Part shown: positions 36,687 to 47,414 of the stretch, piece after piece
How the letters are laid out: each line of letters starts with the position of its first letter
Numbering within the stretch: the first letter of the stretch is position 1
DNA from: Helicostylum pulchrum
Taxonomy: Eukaryota; Mucoromycota; Mucoromycetes; Mucorales; Mucoraceae
Length of the DNA: 64,000 nt
Direction of reading: 5' to 3'
Assembly: GCA_025677825.1 (NCBI GenBank)
Contig: JAIXMO010000070.1
Location: forward strand, 62,001 to 126,000
Notes under the pieces: generated by a model
Told to the model about the DNA's origin: nothing
What the model saw: the letters and a program-made list of their open reading frames with translations, nothing else
Databases searched by the model: none
Translations under genes and position numbers: made by a program

Positions 36687-36721
<35 letters not shown>

Positions 36722-36960
36722 GGCCCTTCCGCTCCTTCAACTTTTATATTGTTACAGATTCTTGCTCGTGCGAACAACGATGTCTTTCCTTCTACTTCAT
36801 ATATTACTTCAATTGCTACGACATGAATTTTTTCCTCTGTACCTTTAAAATCCGATAGTGGGGGTTTTGCAATATACACTGAGTCTAATGAGAAAATTTC
36901 CTTCTACTGAATCGGTTATTCTTACTTGCAAGTTGTCTCTGTTTTGGTGGAATGCGGTTA
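36484..36960 (-). pseudogene. Degraded coding fragment of unknown family
   Basis: A minus-strand frame has clear protein character: SVYIAKPPLSDFKGTEEK, IHVVAIEVIYEVEGKTS and ARICNNIKVEGAEGPV. It is then interrupted by a T-run of about 30 nt (36688-36718 on the plus strand as A) and resumes as DNSDIPLLQRIENSQNS to a stop at 36484. Upstream, a shift near 36905 leads into QNRDNLQVRITDSVEG in another frame. There is no start codon and no good intron across the homopolymer. It looks like the remains of a multi-copy or transposon gene; I do not recognise the family. Confidence 0.45.
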
Positions 36961-37770
36961 AGATGCATCTGGATTATAATGAATCGAAAAGCAAGTATGT
37001 GACATCTTTTTTTGGGATACACATACCTTTATAATAAGAACCAAAAAAAAGTAGTACAAATTAATTTAATCTTACGCTTATGCCCGGCGATTGCTTTAGG
37101 ATGAATCGTATCCTTTTGTACGGACATAAAAAAAAATGTCACGGATTTTCTTTTTGTTTCGTTCCAATTCAGACGCATCTTAATTGTGTATAGAGATAGT
37201 AGTTTCAACGCGCAACGATACCGATCGACACAAAGATACAACGATATATATTACACGCATATTTCCTATTATACACGGTCAATTTGCACGGTCAATTAAA
37301 AAAATGTGTGATACATTTACCTTTTTATTTGAATAAGCGTGCATTATTTTCAAAACAATGAATTAAATTTACATTTTTGCTTAAAACGAAAGAAAAAAAA
37401 AAATATGTTGCTTTTTCTACATCTACTTTAACGACTACGTCTATTCTAACAACCATCCTGTGCTTAAAATAAATAGCTACCATCAGTTTGACGCTCTCTC
37501 TAGAAAAAAGAAAAAGAAAATTCAGTACCAAACGCTATTTCTAATGATGGTTAAACTTGTTACCTGTCATTTTAAGAGCAATATAATATACCAGACGAAC
37601 CATATATGATAACATAACTGTCAATTGTAGAGCGCAACGACAAAAAATATAATTAAAGGAATATATTATATTGTCAATTGTAATAGTCAACAAAAAATAT
37701 TACTCGTGCAGCATTTTTATTACTCATCACAGAACATAGTATTTTTTTTGTTAGTTGTTTTTCGGCTTTA

Positions 37771-37910
37771 TTTAGTAGTTTTGTGAAATTGGATTCCAAC
37801 CTAAAATCGAATAGTGATAATAGTAATGTTAAAGCGAGGGGACCGAGAAATCCACTATCAAATAGAGCTTACCCTTAAATCGAACACCCTTAAATAGAGC
37901 CACTACTGTA
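37771..37910. repeat. Tc1/mariner-like terminal sequence, copy 2
   Basis: Same family and orientation as 25262-25396, ending 'taaatagagccactactgta'. It contains two tandem copies of 'acccttaaat(c/a)gaac/gagc'. No transposase lies next to it. Confidence 0.6.
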
Positions 37911-38222
37911 CACAGATTTCAAGAAAGTTTTTTTAAAAAAACGCTGTGACATTTTTGCCAACCTCCTGCTTGACTTTTACTTTTTAAAAGTTGTTAATCT
38001 TTTCACCGTCTTCTTCTACAGCTAGATTCGTTCTTTCTTCGTCTTCGTTACTTCTACCCGCACCTACTTCTTCCATTTCTATATTGTTCGTCCGTATCCG
38101 CGTCTATTAATGGCTCTTGCGGAAAGTCTGGCTCCTACATATCTCTGGAAGTTATAACTGCTGTTTAAATACGTGATTAGCTCAGAATAGCTAGAATGTC
38201 TATTTGAAATATTTTCTCTTAC

Positions 38223-38370
38223 CATTTAAAGATGTGCCTTTCGTAGCATTATCTTTTGGTATCTGCCTCATCCTTCTCTTAAATTCTTCACGCCGATGCG
38301 TCGTGAAGAAGTCTTGTTGGGCTACAAGCTCCCCTGTGTACTCAGTGCATTCCCTTTTAAATACGATACA
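38223..38370 (-). other. Isolated exon-like open stretch (49 codons)
   Basis: The minus strand has an acceptor (cctag) at 38371, an open frame CIVFKRECTEYTGELVAQQD...RREEFKRRMRQIPKD, and a donor gtaaga at 38222. Neighbouring open pieces lie at about 38400-38510 (CRKKCSIRRTKVSGAIN) and at about 38000-38140 (acidic, EPDFPQEPLIDADTDE). They cannot be joined into one frame by the visible splice sites. This is probably a decayed multi-exon or transposon gene. Confidence 0.35.
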
Positions 38371-38765
38371 CTAGGAAGAGAGAAAAGAGAGGTTAATATC
38401 GCTATCACAATTACAAATAAAGTCACTAACGCTGATTTATTGCTCCGGATACTTTTGTTCTCCTAATTGAACACTTTTTTCGACATATGATACCACTAGC
38501 ACCACCAAAACGGAAGTTTTATATTTCCTGGCGCACGAAAAAATGCTTAACCGAAAAATGACTTGTTCATTTCACGTTTGGTTGTTACTTGATGAAATTC
38601 TCGCTGCATTAATTTCGTTTTATCCGCATAAAAAGAAAACTTGTATGAATTAAGCTGGGACGACAGGTACACACATACGTACAATAATAGTGACTTATCT
38701 TTCTTTTTTTTATTACATTTTAAAACCTGTCTTTTCTTATTTTTTCTTTTACTTTCTTTCTAAAT

Positions 38766-38933
38766 ATGTTTATTCTAACTGATACTGTTCCCGCAGTTCC
38801 TGATGCTGTCGATCATACTTTGATTTCCAAACCAAAAGATATTAAAAAATCTGTAGTAGTCATTGAAGTCATTGCTCAAGTCGTAAAAGAAGGAGCTGAT
38901 CCAGAAAAAATATACAATGGCATAACCGGTTAA
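38766..38933 (+). other. Short open frame, 55 codons, unassigned
   Basis: Begins MFILTDTVPAVPDAVDHT and ends at TAA after IYNGITG. Composition is protein-like, and a gttaat after the last GG could be a weak splice donor. No continuation was recognised. It could be a small gene or a fragment. Confidence 0.25.
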
Positions 38934-39747
38934 TAAAAGTGAATAATACAAATAAAGTGGCTTAAAGCGGGTTTAAGGTGATGGATTTGAAGTAAAAAGT
39001 ACAGGTGATTTTAAATACGTATTTTTTTCCTTACTTTAATACATTCTAGATTTGGTTTGTGTGTGTGCCTGAACTTTACAAGTTATACTAACTTGCCTTT
39101 TTTTTTTTTTTCGAAAGGTTTACGTAATCTTGCTGTATAACTACTACTCACAGCTAAAAAAAAAACCATCGATAAATAACCCTAATCGATACAGATCTTA
39201 TAAAAAAACATTTGCTAAATAAGTAACACTGGTAACAATTTCTATTCGTGACAAAAAAATATACCAAGTCTGGAACGCATAAAGTCACACGGAAAGAAAA
39301 AAAAAATAGGGCCCTTAAAAAAATGCGGTTACATGATGCAACTTATTTCCCTGACCTCACATTTTTCAGGTCTCTTTTTGCATTGTATCATGGCGGTTTC
39401 TTCCGCTTTGTGTAACTTTATATTCGGATCGACAAAAAGCTTATTAAAAAAAAAATTGTATATATTTGAAAGCCTTATAAGCCCTGTATTACAATGAGTG
39501 ACAGCCTCATACACACAATACACGGACAATGCTACGTAAGTAAATCTCAATAGCGTATATAATATTACCCGAGCCAAGTTAAAAAAAAAAGCCCGATTAA
39601 AAGCTTCGTGATTACATAAGTCCCCTCCTTAAAACTTTTCGCCACTTGAAAGGGGATGTTGGGGGGGGGGAGATATTCCCGACACTGCATTATTAAAAAA
39701 ACTTTTTTATTAAAAGAGAAGGGTATATAAGATGCAAAAAAAAAAAA
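38934..39747. other. Intergenic DNA
   Basis: AT-rich with a G-run at 39661-39670 and several A/T runs. No frame or structure can be supported. Confidence 0.4.
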
Positions 39748-40190
39748 CTATTTACTACTGATTGAATCATCATTCATACTACTTTCACTATTATAAAAAC
39801 AATATTTGTTCACAAGATCTAAATAGTAACTTGAATTCATATCAAGAGGAGAAGAAGAAGAAGAAATAATGGGGAGAATAGAAGAAGTACTGTGAGATTG
39901 ATTATAAAGTACTGGTCTACTAGTAGTAGTAGTAGTAGTAGTAGCAACAGGTAAAGCTGAAGAAAGAAGAGTGGGTGAAGTTCGGGGACTTGGTGGTGCA
40001 GAAGCAGAGCAAGTATATAAAGAAGGTTTAGAAGGCGTAGAGATATTTGTTGTTGTAGGTGTACTTGTAGTACTTTTTAATTTTGGGTAGCTATTAAATG
40101 ATATAATATTAGGAGCTATTTTAGTTGCTGTTGTAGCAGTAGTAGTAGCAGAAGAAGAAGGTGTTGGTGTATTATCAGTTCGTACAATGG

Positions 40191-40223
<33 letters not shown>

Positions 40224-41406
40224 ATGGTTTGATTGATATAGGTTTCACCAAGAAGTAGTCTGTGATCAAATCAGGATCAGCCTTGACAGAATTAGACCAA
40301 GATTCATAAGGAGCCCTTTTTGCTAAAGATAAAGACTGACCAAAGTCATACCTTGTACCAAGCCATGGCTGACGTTTATTAAGATGAAACGGTTTAGCAT
40401 GTTTATATCCTTTCAAAGCATTTGTAAACGAACTATGTTTTTCTTCATCTTCATCTTGTTCACTATCGAGATCTTCTTCGTCATCTTCATCTTCTTTTTC
40501 TTCTTTTTCTTGATCAACTCGTTTTTCAGTATCATTATTAGTAGTAGTAGCCCAAGGGTCATTTAAAGGGTCAGAAATGATTTTAATTTTATAATTTGAA
40601 CCCTGATTATTATCCAAATAATCCTTCTCTCCAGCGGTAAACCTGATTGTGAATTCTATTTTACCACGTACTTCACCACGATCGGATAACTGAGAAAATT
40701 CTAAATCGATAGAGAACTCGTATATATCGAATGCTACATTCTTCGGATTAGGACCAAAAAAGACAGCATCTACCTCTCTACAAGTTACCCAGGAATCAAA
40801 CGTATATCGCACGGAAACGGATTTATCCAAAGCCAAGTTGCGTATAAACAGTTTACCTTTAATTGCAGTATTATCGGGAGTAACATAAAAAGAGCTCTTG
40901 CTAAGCAAGATATTTGAATCAGTAGCGAGTTCTTGTCGTGGCCAGTTTGGACAGATGATACGAAAAGGTGGATTTTGTAGTCTTTTATCATGAGCTTCTT
41001 TTAATTCACATGGACACTGTGATTCTCTAAATAAACAAACTCGCTCCAAAAAAATAGGATCGAATAAAACCTTCTTTCTTATCTTTGGTGATTTTTTAGT
41101 AGAACTGTGTACTTCAAATTTCTTTTTTCTACTGGCTGCTGCTTTATTATCTTGTTCCAAAGATTTTTGATTAATACTTTCAAATTTGGCCTTTTTACCA
41201 AATACACTAAAACGAGGTATTGATATTTGTGATATCTCTTCCTTGGGTTTTATTGTCTCTGTCTCTGTTGCTGTTGTCGCTGTTGTCGTATTACTAATAT
41301 TTGTTTTTGAACTTGTAGTTGGTGTACTAGAAGATATACTAGGTCTAGACCAGTCTGACCTACCACCCCATTTACTTTGGTTTCTTGAAAACGTTGTAAT
41401 TCCCAT
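39748..41406 (-). CDS. Protein phosphatase-1 glycogen-targeting subunit with CBM21 domain (Gac1/Pig type)
   Basis: Predicted to bring type-1 protein phosphatase to glycogen or to glycogen synthase. Single exon, 552 residues. Residues 111-115 (KKVLF) form the RVxF docking motif for PP1. The CBM21 carbohydrate-binding domain follows at about 150-285: ICPNWPRQ, VRNLALDKSVSVRYTFDSWVT-like core (IRNLALDKSVSVRYTFDSW), VAFDIYEFSIDLE, IEFTIRFTAG, and the terminal DNNQGSNYKIKI signature. A strongly acidic tract (EKEEKEDEDDEEDLDSEQDE) comes next, then a Thr/Ser-rich tail. Poly-Thr runs near 40192-40221 and 39925-39950 are encoded by (AGT/ACT)n microsatellites and are likely length-variable. Which yeast paralogue (Gac1, Pig1, Pig2, Gip2) it matches is undetermined. 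Confidence 0.9.
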
Positions 41407-41762
41407 TGAGTGAATTTATAAAATAAAAGAACAGAAAACTCTTTTTTTTTTTTTTTTTTTCTTTTTTTTATCTTACTTATAAATAAATTTTCCCCGGACA
41501 TCATGATTACGCTTTAGCTAACTCCGACTAAAACAGACAAACCCTTTTTTAGGCTTGTTTGTTACACCTTTGCCAAGATTGAATATTCTTAATGGTAAAA
41601 GGGCTTGTGGCTGATATAATACACATGCCAGGTTGTTCTTTTGGACACACAAGAAACGTTTGAACACTCTTTACAGAAAGATTATTATTATTATTTTTAA
41701 TAAAAAGGGGATTAACAAAAAAAAAGAGGAAACCCTCCTTTTTTTTTTATAGTAGTAATTTG

Positions 41763-43959
41763 TTAAAAGAATGAAGAATTAAATTGTTGCTGTTGTTGCT
41801 TTTGCTCTTGCATTAAATCCAATAGACTTTTCGATGGTTTTGGTGATTGATTCATTTGTCCAAACGGATTTTTATTCTATTTTATTTTAAAAAATAAAAG
41901 GTTAGACCCGATTGAAAAACAATAAAAAAAAAAGGAATCTCAACTTACAGTAGTGTTTGATTCTTCTACTGGTTTAAAGTTACTACTACTAGCAAATCCT
42001 GTACCACTAAAATAAATAAAAAGATTAAAAATGGCAATTGAAATAATGTGCTTGATACTTACTATGGAATACGCAAATTTCCTTGATTACCAAATGTATC
42101 CATACCATCACTACAACAACAAAACAGAGTTAAAATAACCGTTTTCATTTTCATTAAAGCACTTACTCTTTACTGGATAACAATGCGTTCAATTTAGCAT
42201 ACTTTAAATCAGATTGTGTAGGTTGAGGAGATGAAGTAAAACTACTGTTTGCTGTGGTATTGGCGAATGCAGGGGATGGAGAAGCTGCAATTGGCGTATC
42301 AAAACTAAATTTGGGCGTCGTAGCAATAGTAGCTGAAGAGAATACGGGTGAAGCATATTGTTGTTGAGGTTGAGGTGATCTATTACCACCAAACACTAAA
42401 CCACTATAATCATGCTGTTGTTGCTGAGGAGATGGTTGTTGCTGGGCTTGAATATGTTGAGACGACTGACCTCCATTATTAAGTTGAGAGAAAGGGTTTG
42501 TACCTGTCACCATACTATTTTGTTGAGGAAGTTGAAAGAACTTTTGTTCTGGTTGTTGTTGTTGCTGCTGTATATTTTGTTGTTGTTGGAATAAAGGTTG
42601 AGGGGAAGAAGGAAAACCTGTCATTTGTGCTTGAAGCCCTTGTTGTTGAGAAAAGAAATCCATTGTTGGCTGCTGTTGAACCGGAGGTGGGGCGGAAACA
42701 AATCCAGTCATCTGAGCTTGAAGACCTGTTGCATTAAATTGGTTTGGTTGTTGTAAGTAAGGGTTCTGTACTTGTTGTTGTTGCTGTTGTTGTTGTTGGT
42801 AAGGATTATTCTGCGTTTGAAATGACTCAGGGAATCCATTGGGCGGTTGAGTCCACTCCAACTGCAATTGTGGTTGTTGCTGTTGCTGTTGCTGTTGCTG
42901 TTGATAAGGATTATTCATTGGAGAATTAAATTGTTGTTGTGGTTGTTGTTGAGAGAACGAGCCAAACAAATTGTTAGCATTTTCCTTTTCCAGGGACTCC
43001 TTCTTCTTTTTCTCTTGATCAAAGGCCTCTTGTTGACTTATCTGCAATGCCTTTTCTAAATCATCGTCACCTTGACGTCTATTATTTTCTTCTTCAGCGG
43101 CAATTCTCTTACTTTCGGCTAAAGCCTTTTTTAACTCGTTTTCATCATCCCAGCTTCGTGCATTACTATTCTCGCTGTTTTCACCATTGATTCTTCGAAC
43201 ACTTTCGTTTAAATAATCACCAACGTTTGCCATTCTATCCCTCATGCCTTGTCTTTGACGTCTTTCTTCTTTTAATCGGTTATCATCTACTAACAAGTTT
43301 GTAATATCCTTTGCCTTTTGACGCACTATATATATAAAAAAAAAAGTTTTTAGTATTTTGTTTTGTAGTTGAGGACAACCAAAAATATATAAAATTAGTT
43401 ACCGTTTGCTCCAACGTCTTTGCCATTTTCTTCTAAATGTTGAAACTCTTTTAAAGTCTTTACGACATAAATGTTTTCTTTGGCGTACAAGACTACATTT
43501 TCAGAACCCACGTGCAAACAATAATCTAACAACAATAGAGCCTTTTTTTTTTTTGTTCGTTCTCTTTGTTTAATCAAACCAAGAACCACAAAATAAAGAT
43601 ATACATATATATTTTTATTACCTTAAATACGTGCCTCCAGTTTTTACCTTTATCATTCAACCTTTTATCAATCATATCCATAATTTCGATGAAATCGGAC
43701 CTATTAAAGGGGGTAAGAATAAGGGAAAACATGGTTTTTTGTTAAATATATACGTACTCGTTAAAAGTAAGTTGAGCAATTTCGTTCATTAAAGTACCAC
43801 TTGGACCCCAAGGGTCATTAGAAGTAGCTTCACGTACTTTGATTTGTACATCACTAAACCCTTTAGCAATATTCTTACTATAAACTGTTTTAGTATTTTT
43901 TTTTATCGACTTTGCACAAAACTTACTTACATGCTACGAACAACTCCTTTACCAGCCAT
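41763..43959 (-). CDS. Epsin (ENTH-domain endocytic adaptor, Ent1/Ent2-like)
   Basis: Clathrin adaptor that binds PI(4,5)P2 and ubiquitinated cargo at the plasma membrane. Starts MAGKGVVRS at 43959; introns of 60-110 nt split the ENTH domain (about the first 150 residues): KNIAKGFSDVQIKVREATSN, WGPSGTLMNEIAQLTF, SDFIEIMDMIDKRL, KNWRHVFKALLLLDYCLHVG, and VRQKAKDITNLLVDDNRLKE. Two ubiquitin-interacting motifs follow (ENELKKALAESKRIA and DDDLEKALQISQQEA). The rest is Gln/Pro-rich, with NPF motifs for EH proteins (NPFSQLNN, NPFGQMN), several NNPYQ repeats, and a C-terminal clathrin-box-like SLLDLM. The last exons are small (41980-42120). Poly-Gln runs come from CAA/CAG microsatellites (42770-42905). 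The gene is divergent from CHIP with 167 bp between starts. Confidence 0.93.
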
Positions 43960-44126
43960 GATTAACAAAAAAAAAAGGAAGAAAAGAGAAGAAAGAAAAA
44001 AAGAATTAAAAAAATTGAAATAAATGATAAAAAAGGTACGCTTTCACGAGGTTTTTTATTTTATTTTTCCCAAATACATTTTTTCCCGAGGTCACTTTTT
44101 TTCCTTTTCTTTATATATTTGTAAGC

Positions 44127-44939
44127 ATGTCGAGAATAGAAGCAGATAAGCATAAAGCAGCTGGTAAATAACACCAACAACAACAATACAATTACGCGTA
44201 TCTAAAATAATTTTATTTTTTTCGAAGGAAACAAGTTATTTGCAGAAAAACGTTACGAAGATGCTATTAAAGAATACACTTCTGCAATTGTAAATGACAC
44301 ACACATATTATATAACAACTTTGCTAATCAACACTGCTAGATCAAAGACTCAACTGTCTGTGTATATTATACGAACCGCGCCTTATGCTATTCAAAGGTA
44401 ACTACAGTGTGATACGAAAAAACATGGATTCTTTTTTTTTTTAATTTTTTTTTTTTTTTAGTTGGAAAAGTATGATCAAGTCATATCTGACTGTAGAAAG
44501 GCAATTGATTTAGATCCTTCCTCAGGTAAAAATAATAATAATCTGTATGCGTCATATATGCATATAATGTGAGATTAACCTTTTTTTTTTGTATTGTAGT
44601 GAAGGCATATTATTTGGTATAATGAACAGCAAAAGGAATTATTTTTATTTTTATTTTTAAACTGTTTCATTTTTAGATTGGACAAGCGCTTATCGAGAAA
44701 AAGCAACATACAGAAGGTAAAAAATAAAAAAAATACACATTTTATCACTCTTTATTCACATTTCTTTTTTATAGCATTAAACAAGTTAAAGACAGGTATA
44801 AAAAGAGAGAAAAGAGAACACAGATACCAGGGATTTAAAAAGCAGGTCAAATTACATAGGTTACGAATTAGCTATTCAACAAAAAGTCAAATACGTCAAC
44901 GACATCATCCAAGCATTACTTGTCGCTAGAAAAAGAGTA

Positions 44940-44973
<34 letters not shown>

Positions 44974-45659
44974 AGCAAATCAACTAACCTACAGATATAA
45001 ATAATAACAAAAAATCTAGAAATGGGATGATGATGAAGCAATTCGACTTGAAAAAGAAGATGAGTTATTACGCTACGTTAAAGGTTTAATTGAAAGAGAA
45101 AGATCCGAATTATTAAGCAAAGCAGAGGACGAAGAAGCAACTGAGACGATAAACTACAATATCGTGAGTACAGTTTTTTTTTTAAAAAAAAGCAGTAGAA
45201 AAGATCAAAAATTTAAACTATTTTAAAAAAGGATGAACGTTTATCAAAAGTAGAAACTGTATTTGTTCAATCTAAAGATAATTCCTATGCAAGTATATAC
45301 ATGTGTGGTAAATGGTGCAGTGAACATATATGCTAACACTTTTTTTTTATACAGAGACGAGAAATCCCTGATGCTTATTTAGATAAAATTTCATTCAACA
45401 TTATGCATGATCCCGTCTTCACTCCAGGTAAAAAATATATTTATACAAACATGTACATATCTTTTCTTGTATAAAATAACACAATATAGATGGTATTACA
45501 TATGAGCGTCAATCTCTTTTAGACCACTTCCAAAGAAACGGAAACTTTGATCCTATTACAAGGAGACCATGTACCGAAAAACAATTGATTCCAAACTTAT
45601 CTCTTCGTGAAGCTATTGAAGATTTCTTAAAAGAAAACGGATGGGCTGCAGACTATTAA
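44127..45659 (+). CDS. CHIP/STUB1-type U-box ubiquitin ligase with TPR domain
   Basis: Co-chaperone E3 ligase: the TPR domain binds the EEVD tails of Hsp70/Hsp90 and the U-box ubiquitinates clients. About ten small exons. The TPR part reads SRIEADKHKAAGNKLFAEKR, YEDAIKEYTSAI, VYYTNRALCYSKLEKYDQVI, DCRKAIDLDPSSVKAYYL and IGQALIEKKQHTEA. A charged coiled coil (RLEKEDELLRYVKGLIERE) follows, then the U-box: IPDAYLDKISFNIMHDPVFTP, DGITYERQSLLDHFQRNG, FDPITRRPC and LIPNLSLREAIEDFL. The order and spacing match animal and plant CHIP; budding yeast has no ortholog. Some exon joins around 44780-44870 are approximate because the intron carries several AGs. It is convergent with the HMCES-like gene, 33 bp between stops. 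Confidence 0.92.
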
Positions 45660-45692
45660 GCTAAAGCAATACATTTTTTTTTATTATTACTA

Positions 45693-46952
45693 CTATTCTT
45701 TTTTCATAAAGAAATTCGTTATTTTTGGTACACCTCCTCTTTTCTTATTATTCGCAACTTCTTGCCTTGGACTACTACTACTACTACTAGTAGATTTACG
45801 TTTCTTGGTTTCTGTAGTAGGTTTCTAAATCGTAAAAATTACTAGTTAGTAAGAAAGCAATAAAATATACACACACACTTTTTTATATTACGTTGTCTGT
45901 ATTAAACATGTCTTCTTTCTTCAAATAATGAAATATAGAGCTCTCTTTGTTGTCAATTGGAACAATCAAACTTGGTGAATCATTTTTGATAGCTCCTACA
46001 TCATTTCCAACTTGATAACTAAAAAAAAATATATATTAATAAATCAATAAATTTTTTTTTTGTGCTGTATATTTTTACCAATCAAGAGGCCCTTTAAACG
46101 GTTTCAACAAGTCGATAATAGGTTGAGACCAATCTAAATGACAATCTAACCAAGTAGAAATAGCATCGTGGTCTAGAATCACAGGCATTCTACTATGAAT
46201 AGAAGCGAAAGATCCCGTAGAATGTGTCGTAATAATAACACACGTATTCAGCTTATCATCTATATACACTTGTAAGCATAAATACATACAGGATAAATAT
46301 ATCAATATATGTTTACCAACAAACGTATTCGTATCATATAATCCTGCAAACACCATGCATTGACCATCCTTTCTTTTGACAAAGTAAGGTTTCCTCTTAT
46401 TACCAGAAAGTTTCTTCCATTCATAGAAACTAAAACAAACTCACAATGAGAAGTTTCCTTACACAGCTCTCCCTTTTTCTTTGTACCTACCCTTCTGTTA
46501 TGATAACACATCTCTTATAACGTTTCGCACTATCAAATATTTTTGATTTTTCCTGAAGCGTTTCCGCTCGTGCGTTGATTGGCTAAAACAACTTAGATTT
46601 TTGTATTTACACACATACACATACACACGCACATTCTTGGTATACCTTTACCATGTCCCGCGTCTTGGACCAGGAAGGAATAAACCCCCATTGCTAATTA
46701 CATGAGTAAATATTCAGTTTTTTTTTAGAAAAAAAGAAAAGAAAAATGGAATACCATGGGTTGTAACACCTGTTTCTTTGATTTATCGTCTTGGTACATT
46801 GTAAGAATGTATCTCGCAGGACATACATTATAACTAGGAAAATATTTTTCTTTGTCTACCCAGCGTATCTCTGACTCAGCGACTATATTATCTTCATAAA
46901 GTTTGGTTTCAAGTGACTCGGGATTGAGCGAGCAGCAGAATCGTCCACACAT
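45693..46952 (-). CDS. SRAP-domain protein, HMCES-type abasic-site DNA-protein crosslinker
   Basis: HMCES/YedK proteins form a thiazolidine crosslink with abasic sites in single-stranded DNA through Cys2, shielding them during replication. The start gives MCGRF, exposing Cys2 after Met removal. Conserved SRAP blocks follow: YNVCPARYILT, QWGFIPSWSK, PINARAETL, RCVIITEGFYEWKK, VFAGLYD and the active-site His in SIHSRMPVIL. About six introns interrupt the domain. The C-terminal extension is basic and Ser-rich (KKRKSTSSSS) and ends VPKITNFFMKKE, in which I-T-N-F-F resembles a PCNA-interacting (PIP) box as reported for the human protein. The PIP identification is inference. Confidence 0.92.
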
Positions 46953-47157
46953 GAGTAGGTTTCAAGAATGAAAAGAGAAAATTTGGAGGACGTCAAACTT
47001 CAATCTACATGATTTTATTCGTTTTTTTTTTTTATTGGTCAACTGGGAAACAATCACTTTTTTTGCATTTTGCTTTTGGTCAAGAAAAATATCTTGTAAC
47101 AGAGCCCTGTGTTCCTATTGAAGTCTTTTCATCCCGTTTAAAGTCTCTCAATGGCTC

Positions 47158-47237
<80 letters not shown>

Positions 47238-47414
47238 TTATAGAAGTTTTATCTTGCTGTTAAGTTCAAGTGCAAGCGGACATATGACATCAATTGATCA
47301 CCCACATTTCTGATATGAACAGGAACTATTGCCGTTAAAAAAGTGTTTGCTGAGCATATAAATACGTAAGAAAAAAAAAGAGAACACCCATTTTTTCTCT
47401 CTCTCTTAACTCAG
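46953..47414. other. Intergenic with 76-nt poly(A) tract
   Basis: Contains an uninterrupted A-run of 76 nt (47160-47235) that begins directly after ATGGCTCCT, so that read as coding it would give Met-Ala-Pro-(Lys)n. Downstream a weak TATA ('catataaatacg', near 47357) sits about 55 bp before the first F-box gene's ATG. No other gene is seen. Confidence 0.7.

Noticed and set aside
39329..39577. 82-codon minus-strand frame upstream of the CBM21 gene's 3' end
   Set aside because: No recognisable motif or splice context; AT-rich chance ORF is likelier.
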